From assembly GCF_041146795.1 (NCBI RefSeq), contig NC_135179.1:26585047-26649046 (forward strand): a stretch of 64,000 nucleotides of DNA. Direction: 5' to 3'. The notes below the pieces were generated by a model. The model was given only the letters and a program-made list of their open reading frames with translations, was not told the origin of the DNA and did not search any database. This DNA is from Maylandia zebra. Taxonomy: Eukaryota > Chordata > Actinopteri > Cichliformes > Cichlidae. Positions 17,001 through 28,475 of this stretch are shown one piece after another. How positions within the stretch are numbered: the stretch's first letter is position 1; each line of letters opens with the position of its first letter. Made by a program: the position numbers and the translations under genes.

Positions 17001-18481
17001 ATAATAATTAAATGACTTCATTGGGAAAGATTTTTGTTTTATAAAACATACTATACATGCATTGGTGTTAATTAACATCCATATACAGAAAACGATTAAA
17101 AATACAAAAACTTTATATTAAGATGGTAGTAAGCAGCCTGGAATATTGACTTAGGACTAGAACATGACATCATGAAAACAGACAGTATTTAAAAAGTAAT
17201 TTGATGCATGTCCCTACCTTGCTGTGCAATGTCATGGTATAGACGCTCCACCTTGGAGTTGTTTCTCAGCAGGTCAAGGCACTGGCGGTAGGACTCCCAC
17301 AAGAACTTCACCCACGGAGTGAGGAGCAGGCGATCAGTACGATCTTGAGTGTCCTCTCCACTCACAGCACTCAGGAGCACGCTAAAATCAAAGCAAGTTT
17401 CACATTAGTCCAGTTTATTTGTTTAATTGAAAAAAACAAAAAAAAACAAATCAAAATTTAAAGTTAAATCAAACATCAGCCCTAAGAAATGAATTAAGTC
17501 ATTTGTTAAACAGCTGATTTACTATATAAAAACTTAAGCAGCATCACCTTTCTGGGGTCTGGATGTTATCCAGATCTTCGATGTCCAGGACCATTTGCTG
17601 GGACTCCTCCTTGGCTGTCTCAGTCTTCTCCTCTGCCAGCTTCAGGTAGGCCCTAACCACATCCTCCAAAGACTTGATGTTCACCTGGAAACAGAAAGCG
17701 CTTACATTTAGACTAAACTGCTATTTTGCATAAATTATTTTGTGTGTGCAAAAATCACAGATTTTTTCTTGCAGACCTGCTGGCAGATGTTCTTGTACTG
17801 GTAGAGACCCTCCTTGGCCAGGTGACTCTTGCGAAGATCGACGCAGAGCTCCAGATATTTGAGCATAATGGGCTCGTGGATCTTCTGCCATGTTCGGTGT
17901 TTCTTGCTTTTGATGACATCGTACAAGACATCCAAGGCCGGCTGCTTCTTGCCAACCTCAAGAAATTCTGCGCAAACATGTTAAAATAATATAAGTCAAC
18001 AATAAACGCGTCAAGTCCCGCATCATTAAAAAAAAAAAAAGCAAACGCTTCACACACCGTGACAAGCTAGAGCCGGCTGATTAGGCCGCTGTTGGTGCGT
18101 CGGTGATAGTAGGATCTACTTACAGCACCGATTCCCAGGCAGCGTTAACAACACCGTAAAGCTACGTGGAAGGTTAACAGCTCTCTGGCAGTCACTTACT
18201 TTTCTAAAAAGTCTTTCTTTTGTAATTTAAAAATCTGCGTAGACTGTTGGCTACATACCAACGTAGCTTCACAATTTCGATATGGCTTCCCCGCCATCCG
18301 GCTAGCGTTAGCAGTTAGCCCGGCCGGCTAACAACAACGAGTCACCAACGGCTAATGCCAGCTAACCCTTCGCCCAGTAGTTAGCATGGATGTGGCCCAT
18401 CTGTTAAAACACGAAGCCGTTTGTATACTCACCGTTCGCTCGTTTCAGAGCATTCTCTGGCCGCTGAAAATACGCCGGCAT
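11086..18481 (-). CDS. eif3a: Translation initiation factor eIF3 subunit A
   Basis: Twenty-two minus-strand exons from ATG at 18481 to TGA at 11086, 1228 aa when joined: 18481-18433, 17967-17777, 17684-17548, 17381-17218, 16750-16551, 16379-16171, 16064-15893, 15768-15664, 15523-15425, 15335-15219, 15096-14911, 14709-14362, 14269-14165, 14091-13978, 13877-13755, 13668-13515, 13407-13226, 13100-13033, 12939-12512, 12384-12252, 12130-11913, 11270-11086. It begins [20 protein letters not shown], has the helical and PCI region in the first half, and then a long charged coiled coil (about 560-870, rich in EER/RLE). The low-complexity tail has DDDRGPRRG-type repeats in exon 19, DRDDRR repeats in exon 21, and ends [10 protein letters not shown]. 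eIF3a is the scaffold of the cytoplasmic eIF3 complex that loads mRNA and Met-tRNA on the 40S ribosome. Length is a little below human because the repeat block is shorter. Confidence 0.97.
12512..12939 (-). repeat. eif3a: eIF3a DDDRGPRRG tandem repeat exon
   Basis: Exon 19 encodes roughly eleven imperfect ten-residue units of the form (G/M/F/L)DDDRGPRRG, visible on the DNA as a 30-base periodicity. Units drift at the ends ([25 protein letters not shown]). In eIF3a this block binds eIF4B. Confidence 0.9.
14827..14856. repeat. Poly-G tract of 30 bases in eif3a intron 11
   Basis: Thirty consecutive G on the plus strand (C30 in the eif3a transcript), between exons 11 and 12. It is a long homopolymer with G-quadruplex potential, and its exact length in an assembly may be unreliable. 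Confidence 0.95.
16934..16976 (-). ncRNA. Hairpin in eif3a intron, possible snoRNA part
   Basis: Inside eif3a intron 4. TGCTGT (16934-16939) pairs with ACAGCA (16971-16976), and the apical part is a perfect 16-base palindrome (16949-16964). On the minus strand it is followed by a second weak stem closing with GTAAC and an ACA triplet. Mammalian EIF3A introns host the H/ACA snoRNA SNORA19, so a host-gene snoRNA is plausible. I cannot identify a clear H box, so this is a structural candidate only. Confidence 0.2.
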
Positions 18482-19965
18482 GTCGATGACCTTTTAGCAA
18501 AGCTCAAAATTGGTTGACTTGGATTAATTTTAAGAAATTTTACCAGTCCATCAAAGCCACGCACTCACCCTGTGCAACGGTGCTGGCTGAGAAAGGAACA
18601 ACCTCGTGAGTAGCCTTGGTAGGGTTGCCAGTTGCGTCACGTGTTATCCCTCCCCCCCAATCCCATACTGTGTGCGCCGCATCGATGAGGCGGTGAAAGG
18701 AAATAAAGACAATTAACTTAATACAACGTACAGTTCAGTAGTTTTGTTATTATTTTTATTTCACTTTTATCATTTGTAAACACACCCTTTTCACATCTGG
18801 TAGACCTTTTTGGATATGCAAGCACATAAGACTTTAAATGACAAATGATTCCGTTGGCTGTGGCATGTTTTCAGTAACGGAAATATGATCATTAAAATGA
18901 TACAATTTAAAACAGGAAATAACTTGTAACTCTTGTGCTTTTATGAAAGTTTCTATAGCGTTAGCACCAGTGGCCGTCTGAAGTCACTGGTCCATTTTAG
19001 AACGTAGAATAGCAATGCATAATCTAAACTTCCCAAGTGAGGGCTTTAATCAAACCTGGCAACTCTGATGGTACAAGGTTCCCGTATGTGCTCCCCCCAA
19101 TGGTACCTTCAAGTACTATTCAGAAAAACATTAACTCAAAAAAGATCAATTCAATCAATGCGTGTGAAATAAGATAAGATAGAGCCCAGTTTATCTACCA
19201 AGTTCGTAAATTCCCGTGCATAGGTAGCAAAGAGTAAACACAACCAATAAAACCATGAAACAATAGCTAAACAAAGTCAAATAACTCAGTAAAACGGAAT
19301 ATGACAAAATTAAAAGTAGCTCTATAAGTAACATAAAAATGATCATTTAAAGCTAAATAGAATACAATTATTAGCTGTATAAATATAATCATTATGTTAG
19401 AGAATGTGCTCCACTGCCAGTCCAATATTGCCACTTACAGTACAGAATGCAATCTTAAAAGCAATCTTGGTTTTATTTTGACTGTTTTACTTTCAAAAAC
19501 ATATATCTGTGCTACAGATTACGTGAAAACGCAGACTTTTCTATCACATTATAATGTGAAATGCTATGAATTCATAAAATTTCAAATTTATATTTTCCTG
19601 CCGTCCGTGAACATTACTTGCATTTTGTGAGTTACCATGAACGCACCGTTACGGCTGCTGTGATTGGCTGTGAGCTGCGTAGCTCCTCCCTGCACAGCCC
19701 TCCTGTCCCGGAAGAGGGAAGCAGCTTCGCAGAGAGAGAGAGGGGAAATGTTTGTTGACAGCAGCAGAAATCTTCTGAATCAGACTGCTGGCAAGTTTTA
19801 GCCCACTTTCTGTCCCATTAAACCCATCCAGCATCGCTCTCTGGCATTCTGATCTCGCATGAACTCTCAAGGTAACTTTCCTGTTACAACTATGTCCGCA
19901 GAAGAAGACGCCCGGTGGCTGCTCTCCAGTTAACTTGTGCTTATGAACTGTTTCAGGTATGGAAT
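18482..19965. promoter_or_regulatory. Divergent eif3a / dennd10 intergenic region
   Basis: The start codons of eif3a (-) and dennd10 (+) are 1.48 kb apart and point away from each other. The eif3a-proximal 250 bases are GC-richer. The dennd10-proximal 300 bases contain a GA-rich stretch and probable 5' UTR. AT-rich DNA with no recognisable gene lies between (18.7-19.6 kb). Confidence 0.55.
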
Positions 19966-22855
19966 ATGGCAACGACTGAAACGCAGCTTATGTTAAGCGT
20001 GGGATTAATCGGTAAGTTTCGGTTAGGAAGTCGTTCTTTTGTCTTTTTTTTTAAGCGAAGTCGGCGTCTCAGATCCGCTGAACATGCAGGACAATCACAT
20101 GATACTATTGTGATCCGAGAATGTCCCCTCACTGGTTTATTGCTCCTGCATGTTCAACCTGAATGGCTCTGGATGGGTTCCTGAGCGCCTCCAGTAACCT
20201 TGTTATTGGTAGTGATGCTCTTAGAAGACCCTGAAAGTCCAGTCTGAATGCATTTCTTTCTCCTGACATGCTAAATGTTGCTACATGTTGCTTTTATTTC
20301 CCCTCCTTCAGAGAAAGATGTGAATGGAGACACTTTGTGGGTGTGGTGCTATCCATCTGTGGGTGACGAACTAAGGGAAGTCCTGCTCAGCAAGTGCTGC
20401 CTGACACACGATGGCCGTGACTTTCACACTTTTGTGTTTGGTCAGTTCTCCCGTACCTGGTATTACATTACTACAATGGAAGTACAGGAGCCGACAGCAC
20501 TAAACAAGGTAAGGTGTCTTTATCCAGGCATTAGCTTTATCCTTTTTGTCACATATAATATCTCCATCCCTCCATAGATGAGCATTTCTTTAATGTCTCT
20601 CTTTCTCTTCGTCAAGGTCACTCATTTTTCAGTAGTTGTTACAGCAAAAGACTTCAACCCTGAGAAATATGCTGCACTCAGTAGAATACTCTGCAGGTAA
20701 CAGTCTTTATGAATACGAAGCATCACCTTATGTCTTTGTGCTTTGGGCTGAACTCACACAGTTACATTTATTTCTCAGGATGTATGTCAAACACGGAAGT
20801 CCGGTGAAAATGATGGAAGCCTACATCACCGTCCTCACCAAAGGAATCTGTCAGAGCGACGAAAACGGCTCGTTTCTCATTAAGGACTACGATGTTCGGA
20901 AAGCCTACTTGGCAGGTTCAGTCAAAGGTAGGGCTTCACGTTTGTAAAGAGGAACACACATAAAAATACTGAACACCTTTCCCGGACTTTCCTGTGTACA
21001 CAAATCTGCTATTTAAGATTTTTGTTATTTGTTTCATTTGTTTTGTTGTGGCCAAACACTATTTGAACTTTTTAAAAGCAAAGAATTCATGCTTTTTAGC
21101 TCTTATTAGAAACCCCCGCTGTTACTGGAGGTTTTTAGGAAGTAAAACATATCAGGGTCAGCTGATACTTCACATGAAAATGAAAGTTTTCTTACAACCT
21201 TATGCAGTCCTGAGAAAATCTAATAAACTTACCGCTTTAATAAGAGGGTACCCAGGTGCAGCTAATCAAATGTACTTGATTAACTTATCATTGTTAAGTG
21301 TGAGAACCTCTATAAAAGCAGAAGTTTTGTCAGTTTGCTGGTCTGGAGCATTGAGGCGTGTGTTAACACAATACCACAATCCTTCCAGAAGTGCACGTTA
21401 CAGTCATTGAGTCGACCAGAATTCCCCTGTATACCAAAGAGGCCCATCTGTCTGATAGCTGAAGTTTTCCTTAAAAGAGCTGTGCATAAATGACTGACTG
21501 TAAAACGTCACTGAACTGAAGCTATGTTGTAAAGAAGACTGGGCCACAATGCCTCTAGTGTTGTTAGAGACTGATGAAATCAGAGAGAAAATTATGAGTT
21601 TATGTTATTGCTGTTTAAAGTGGTCGCACGAGCTACCGAATGATGAGGTGTACTTAATCACGTCTCCACACAGTCTCGTGAAAAAGTTTTTTTACACGGG
21701 CATAACAATAAATGAATAGCTGGGGACGGCAGGAAAACGTTATGCAAATGCAGTTTGGCATCTAAGTAATTATTATATCCATTTTTAGTTGATGTACAGC
21801 TTTTTTTAATTAATTCATTGAACATTTTAAAATGTTAGCTGTTAGTGGAAAAAGTCACAAGATCTCAAATCTTCGACCATGTTTTTGCTCTTGTCTCAGA
21901 TGTGGTGTCTCAGTTCGGGATGGAGACCATCATCCTGTATACAGCCTTGATGCTGAAGAAGCGGATTGTTGTCCATCACCCTCGGATTGAGGCGTTGCTG
22001 GAGTTCACGAGGTGAATTTAAGACTTTCATAATCATATCATAGTGGACATAATTGTGTTGTGTGGGTAACTCTTTTCTCTGTTTGTCTCTCAGAGTTCTG
22101 CCGGCTCTCGTGTGGCACAGGAAAGACTGGTCCATCCTCCACCCGTACGTCCACCTGAGTGATGCTGAACTGGAGGATTTAAAGAAATGCCCCGGTGAGG
22201 CTGCCTACTGGTTTATCTGTGTAATTAACAGAAAACTCATCACGCAGCTTAGCAACTATCTGCACTGCCATGACTGGTGTGAATGGGTGAATTATTAATG
22301 CTCCAATATGTTTGCTTCCTCCACAGGATACATAGCAGGGTTTGTAAATCCGGAAGTGAGCAACAGAATGGATTTGTTTGATGTGTTTGTGAACCTCCCA
22401 GACAGCACCATCACAGTATCCCAGAGTGCTAAAGGTAGCATGCGTTCAAAGAGAGAGCAATATGTTGCTTTGATTCTCTCAGACTGATGCTGAGTCTCTC
22501 ACAACAGAAGCCATGGCTATGGGGAAGTTGCACAAGGACATCGGCCAACTCATCGTGCAGTCTGCGGAGGACGCAGAGAAGTCAGACAGTCAGGTGATCA
22601 AGGTAAGAACGTAGTTAAAAACACCGGACAGGAAAGCGTCAGCTGCAAGAAACCTAGTCTTAAATCTAATGTGCCCTTCATCTGCAGGACATTTCTGTCA
22701 AGACTAAAGAGATCCTCGCTAACCTGGTTGCTCTTGCTGATGAGTGTGAAGACTCTAAAATCACACTGGAAGGTTTAAAGCAGCGTCATTTCCCTCCAGC
22801 GACGGAGAACTTCCTCTTTCATTTGGCAGCTGCAGAGCAGCTCTTGAGGATATAA
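19966..22855 (+). CDS. dennd10: DENN domain-containing protein 10 (FAM45A)
   Basis: Nine plus-strand exons: 19966-20011, 20312-20508, 20617-20696, 20779-20927, 21900-22011, 22094-22194, 22327-22434, 22508-22602, 22688-22855, joined to 351 aa (human 357). The start is the ATG giving [18 protein letters not shown]. The ATG five bases upstream is out of frame and stops at once. Landmarks are [47 protein letters not shown] and the C-terminal [20 protein letters not shown]. The small DENN fold is known to act on late endosomes and multivesicular bodies and has been linked to Rab27. Intron 4 (20928-21899) is the only long intron and shows no coding content. Confidence 0.96.
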
Positions 22856-24115
22856 AGCTGTTTTCAAACACTCTACTGCAGGTTACCATCCGCAGCATGG
22901 ACTCACTGTTGGGATCATTAAGTTTTTTTTTTGTTTGTTTTTTTTAAATGGCACACTGTTAATACAAGGAAGAAAAGTGTCCCTAGCATCAGATTTTATG
23001 GTGCACTGCTTATCTAATACATCATGGGACTCACACACCAATAATGGGAGCAATGAAAGGATTAGTTTGGTGATAATTAATGTTTTTTAGCAGAAACTAA
23101 ATTAATCTACAGCTCGAGTTATTAAAAATATCAACACACAATGTGAACAGACTGGCTGCTGCCTGAGGTGTAGACCTCAGTGCACAGCTGCTTGAGTTTT
23201 TGAGTAATCTGAAACGATGGTCTTTATGTGGGATTTGCTGAAAATGTAAAACAATGCAAGTTTTATCCCTTAACAGTAACAGGTATGAGGGGAAAAGCGC
23301 CGCAGCTGTTGACTTGGAGTTTGTAGAGCAGAAACAACGAGCAGTGATTTTCCATCAGAGCGTTTTCCCACACGTTGGCTTCCTGTTCACGGTGCAACGC
23401 AGCAACTCCAAACGTCACAAAGCTTGTTCATGGCTGGGTACTCACTTTGTACTGTCACATGTGTGTGCAGGTTTTGCAATTACCGATTTAGCTGATAGAA
23501 ACTTTGCTGTGCGGGGAAATCAGATTACAAGTGTAGCAGACACTGCACAACTTGTAGATTCTTGTTTTTCTTTTAAAGGAATGTCACATTTTCTATTTTG
23601 CTAACAGCATTAGCGCCGCGCACAGCTGAAACAGAAGTAAACTGTTGTGCGGTGGGGAATTTTCAGAGTTGTACTAACAGCTTCCACTTCAGTCTTGAGC
23701 TGATTAAATAACGATTAATGCTTCCATTCCCACACTGACTCACTTGTATTTAATTACACGTCTTATTTTCCAAGCTGTTTTTTTTCTCTCCACTCTTCTA
23801 AATCAGTGTCGTTAGCGCCATTGTTGTACGGTTGAATCCATTTTCCACCACATTGCAGTATTTCAGGTGACGGTAACACATAGGCTCGTGCAACTTTGAA
23901 AATATATTTTCATGAAAATGTGTAATATTTGCTATATCTATAAATCCAACTAATACTCAAAGTGAAATAAATTTCTATCAGAAAGTAAACTGTTGCTTTA
24001 AATAAACTCTTTATTTTGGGGTGTGTGTGTGATGTGGTGGTTGTTCCTGTCATGCTCTCTGCAGTTTGTGGAACATGTGTCAGTGGATTGTGTGTCTTCT
24101 ATCTAAAGCTGCTTT
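22856..24115. other. Convergent 3' region of dennd10 and sfxn4
   Basis: The tail-to-tail interval holds the dennd10 3' UTR (long, from 22856) and the short sfxn4 3' UTR. A plus-strand AATAAA at 24001-24006 and a minus-strand AATAAA (TTTATT, 24010-24015) are only three bases apart. Another plus-strand AATAAA lies near 23965. The 116 aa open frame at 23254-23604 has no family resemblance. Confidence 0.6.
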
Positions 24116-26289
24116 TCAGAGTCCTCTGTGGTAGAATAAATGTCTCCCAATCGCTGCAGCCTGCAGCTCCTCCTCCAACTGCTCCCTCTTTATCTGCAAA
24201 ACAAGGTCAGTGTCAGCTAAGTTCAAGAAAGCAAAACAAAACCTGAGAGCAGAGGAGGACCCCGACCCTTACCGTTCCCAGCTGTGGAAAGAGACTGAAT
24301 GAAACGGGAATCATCAGGCCAAGGACGAGCGCGGTGCTTATGTGTCGGAGAGGAGCGACAAGCAGAGAGTTCCTCTGGAAGGGTCTCACCCTGTAAAGAA
24401 AAATCTATTCGGTCAAACCTGATTTTATTCGGAGGGTGTTAAAGACGGCTTTAACAAAAGGCTGACCTTTTCATGAGTAGCACCAGCAGATTAGGAACGG
24501 CGGCGGTCATACCGAACAGTGCCGCTCTTGACAAGGCAGTCTCCCACACAGCCTCACAAAAAAGGAAAGATCTTTACTACATCAAGATTTCACTGAAATT
24601 ACTGATTTTTCTTTTTTTAATTTAAAAATACCTTTTCTCCTGCTGCTTTGGACATGCCAACAGGATTTCCATTGTGATCAAACACTTGGATGCCAGTTTC
24701 TGACTCCTCACTTCTTACAGTTAACACATTGAAGAAAGCCAGAGTAGCTGAGGAGAGTAAAACAACATTGCAGAGCTGAAAGTATGCTGGTTTATTTGCT
24801 CTTTTAGGGTACCAATAGGCTCAGGCTTCATTTTTTCCCTATTATCCCCAATATGGTCTTCCCAGGCAAATATGTGAGCTCATACCACCTGCTAAACCTT
24901 CATTTGGCAAGAGGAAGCCAATCAGGATAAGAAGAAAGTTACTTTAAAAGCAGAGCAGCTTGTTTCAGACAGAGGGTCTGCAAAGCTAAGTGTAAAATAC
25001 ATAAGGATTATTCTGAACTGTAAATCATGCAAAGCTACTCTAATAGAAACCTAAAATGCAAACTTTAAATACAGTGTCTGCATTGGGATGATTTCTACTG
25101 TACGAGTCTCCACAATACTATTTATGCAGTAAGCACAGCAGCTTGTATTCAGCACACAGAACTTACCTGAGAGAGGGATTGGTAATATTGACCTAAAGAA
25201 AGTCTGCACTGCTGAGCTTCTTAAACCTAGTCTGTTGATAAAAATCTGAGGGAGGGCCTGAAACAGAAGATACAAAGTAGCAATGACTGAAAAACCAAAA
25301 GTTTACTTGAGGCATTACGGTTACGATTTCCATAATCAAAATGCACACACCCCTGCACATGTTGTATAGGAGACTGTACCAGTGATCAACAGAAGCTGCT
25401 TCAGAGAAATGTTGTACCCCTGGTGCTGGGAGATAAGTGCAGAAACAGAGGGAGGGCTCGAGATTAGAGAAAAGACACTTTAAAAAAAAAAATGATTGAG
25501 CTATTTGATCACACAATCAGCTCATAAATGAAAATATAGGCCTGATCTAAACACTTTACCTGCTCTGATGAAGAATTTCTGTTTGCATAATTGAACCCAG
25601 CACTGTAACTCTGCAGCAGAAACTGAAAGAGTGCAGTGGAATATTTGCCATTAGTTACTTTGTTCATGTCTAATATATATATTTATCAATCTCATCAATA
25701 TGCTTTGTTACCTGCCAAAACAGAGCAGGTTTCACAGTGCTGTGTGGCAAAAGACTGGCAACAACCTGTGAAATTAAATAAATAAACTTCCTTTTGAAAA
25801 AAAAAGTTCTATATCTCTATCTATCTATCTATCTATAGATAAAGGAGAAGACACCTACCAAAGGTCCTGATATAGGAAGAAATGCTGAAAAGAAGCAGGT
25901 GGACATGAACTCATCAGAATCTCCTGTAAAACTCTTTCAGCGATATACAGCACTGTGCAAAAGTCTTGAGCCGCACCTTGTTTGTGTTTTTAAAAAAATA
26001 TATTTTTATTGTAAGGAGACAGTTTATTTTATTATTTAGAAGTGTTTTAAGTGCTTTTGAGGAATAGTTCTGCAGGCTTTCTAAACGTCTTTCAAAGTTT
26101 TTCTTTGGACATCAGCTGCTTTCACACTCATTTTCTGTTCTTTCGTTGTACCTGACCATTTTCAGAGGACTGTTCTGAATCATTCAAGCATAAAAGGACA
26201 TTTAACTTAAGGGATGAACGATTGTTATGTGTAGACACAACAGACAGTCAAAAAAAAAAAAAAACTACAGCAGACGAGGAGTACCTGAA

Positions 26290-26359
<70 letters not shown>

Positions 26360-27911
26360 ACCCATCTACTGCTCACCAAAGCCTCATCAGAAATGGTCTC
26401 AATGGGAGGTGGCTGTCAGGAAGCCATTATTAAGAACTCGGAAACATAGGGATAAGACTGGAGTTCATTTGAGTTCCACCTTGCAAACACACTGCTAGTG
26501 CAGTGCAGCATACTTGGATAGAAAAAAAACACACAGTGGAACGCTATCGGTCATGGATTGGCCTCCCCAGAGCCTGGACCTCAACATTATTGAAGCAGTG
26601 TGGGATCATCTTGACAGAGAACAGAAGAAAAGGCAGCCAACATCCAAAGAAGAGCTTTGAATGTCCTTCATGAAGCCTAGAGAACTATTCCTGAAGACTA
26701 CTTAAAGAAATCACAAGAAAGCTGCATGTTTTGAAATATTGTTGCATTCATTATCCTTTTTCATTGCACAATATATAGATATGGACTGCTATTGTGCCCA
26801 TTTACTTGGATTCTACTAGGGTAGCTTTCATTTAATTCACAGACATAATGGACCCTGGTGCAGCCCATCAATCTGACACAGGTTATTTTCATCCCATTCC
26901 CCCCCCCTTCTTAAGCTCCTTTTCTTCTACCTGATCACGCAGGTTACTTATATATATGTTATACATGTTAACCTTGTTATTTGAAACTTTATCTCATATA
27001 ACACATGACCAAAGTTTTTCTTTGGAGATAAAATATGGAAAAGTCTAACAGGTCTATTTTAATGCTTCAGGAATACACATGGGAAAAAACACAGCTGATT
27101 GCTGTTTGAACTTACAGGTGTTTATCTGGAAAACCTGCAGCCTTTGTAGCATCTTTAACAACCGTTTAAATCTTTGTTATCACACATATGAACTGATCAC
27201 ACTGCAACTGTATGTATGGAAACTTGTAAACAACACTTGTAAAAGTATGTTACCTGGCGGCCGAAAAATTAGGGGAAGAGCAGCCCCAGAATCAGGGTGG
27301 ACAGATGACTGTGGAGGCAAAGTGGTCATCCTCCTTTAAATCACATCTGCACAACATAGCTCCTTCCACTTAACAATACTTTAATAAGACTGATAGCGAG
27401 GAAATCTTAATTTAGGGTCACTTCTTGCAAGACTTACAAGTGAGATGGTCAGTGCAGCTTCATCCTAGTAGAGAAAATGAAAGAAAGAGAAGTAAAACAA
27501 CCTGCAGCAGGTTCACAGTGTTGTGTACGTGACCACTGTGCACTCAGATCCTTCAACATAATCTGACCTTTTCATTTAATTTTTCTCCGCTTCCAAGGAG
27601 AGAGTGAGCCTTTTGTATCTCAGGCTGCGGGGAGCAAAATCACAAGGTAAACATCAGGTATTTTCCACTCATCCCATAATATCGGATCACTGCAGTGGTT
27701 GCTACTCACGTCAGATGAGAGCAGGAGGGTTGGATTAAGGAGATTAACCCAGATCTTGAGTCGACGGAGGAAAGACTGTAAAACAGGAAAAGTGTAGTCA
27801 TGAAAAAGCACGAAAGAAACCAATTCCATGGTAACTGTGAGAGGTGATGCTATGCATGCTGTGCACCGTTACCTGTCCCTCTGCTTTCCAGTACAACAGG
27901 TTAGGATCCAT
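24116..27911 (-). CDS. sfxn4: Sideroflexin-4, mitochondrial
   Basis: Fourteen minus-strand exons: 27911-27873, 27775-27710, 27624-27568, 27464-27438, 27308-27254, 25884-25859, 25765-25712, 25622-25560, 25419-25351, 25257-25167, 24747-24632, 24552-24467, 24390-24273, 24193-24116, joined to 314 aa (human 337). The N terminus is MDPNLLYWKAEGQSFLRRLKIW, followed by the family block VHPDSG..LPLIFRPPAFLP. Several hydrophobic membrane segments follow, then LVLGLMIPVSFSLFPQLG and an FYHRG near the end. SFXN4 is an inner-mitochondrial-membrane protein needed for complex I assembly and Fe-S/haem homeostasis, and it lacks the serine-transport role of SFXN1. The exon 9 acceptor offers a tandem choice (CACCAG/GGG, 6 bases, in frame). 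Intron 5 (25885-27253) carries a Tc1/mariner relic and a GT microsatellite. Confidence 0.94.
25946..26785 (+). mobile_element. Tc1/mariner transposon relic
   Basis: Within sfxn4 intron 5. The left end reads CACTGTGCAAAAGTCTTGAG, a typical Tc1-like terminus of fishes. Near the right end (26553-26655) a frame reads DWPPQSLDLNIIEAVWDHLD, the conserved C-terminal Tc1 transposase motif (DWP.QSPDLNPIE.LW) that contains the last catalytic acidic residue; the frame soon runs into a stop. The right end contains TTGCACAATATA. The middle is mostly deleted and has been invaded by a GT microsatellite. It is clearly dead. Ends are approximate. Confidence 0.75.
26292..26358. repeat. (GT)n microsatellite
   Basis: About 33 uninterrupted GT units inside the Tc1/mariner relic of sfxn4 intron 5. 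Confidence 0.98.
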
Positions 27912-28475
27912 TAGAACAACGAGTACATTCACGTTTCATAAATTAAATCACTCACAGTGACACTATTACAGTACATCGCCTACAAGCATGCATTTCTCAT
28001 GCTTTTGAGGTCAACTTCTAATTAGACTCAACTTCCGCCACCAGTCACGTGTTCGCAAAGGTTTATGCTACATTCAGGGATGTGGGATATATCAGGCGTC
28101 GCGTTTTTTTTTCCTAGTGGCTTTCTGCTCAGCGTGTTCAACAGAGACCGCAACGACCAATTTAGCATTTTTACGGTCAAACAAACACAATTTAAATTAA
28201 AAAGAAAAAAAATATCAGCTTCGTGTTTCGCTCACTTAAAATATTTTTGTGTAAATATTACGAGCTGTACCTGAAGGTAACGTGACTTTAGCATTTTCTT
28301 TATGCGCCATAATTTGTCACAAAATACGTTTTATGGTCGGCATATTCGATAAATTGAGCTGGCAAAATATTAATACAATTCATTTATTTTTATAGTTTTT
28401 CCTTCAAAGGAGAGGTTGGAATTGAGCACGTGTGTAATAACCTGCTCAACCGTGCCTCCAGTGACATAATCCAAA
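27912..28475. promoter_or_regulatory. Bidirectional sfxn4 / prdx3 promoter
   Basis: The two start codons lie 565 bases apart in head-to-head orientation. A GCCATCTTGG-like motif in inverted form (CCAAAATGGC) overlaps the prdx3 ATG at 28471-28480, resembling a YY1-type initiator site (AANATGGCGGC core), which is common at housekeeping and mitochondrial genes. A second minus-strand ATG near 28309 opens only 13 codons before a weak donor-like site. Confidence 0.55.

Noticed and set aside
23254-23604. 116-codon frame between dennd10 and sfxn4
   Set aside because: Lies in the dennd10 3' UTR, with no motif and no splice or start context.
28271-28309. Upstream minus-strand ATG (MAHKENAKVTLPS) as the sfxn4 start
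   Set aside because: Followed by only a weak donor-like site and no matching acceptor; the exon at 27911 begins with its own ATG and gives a family-like N terminus.
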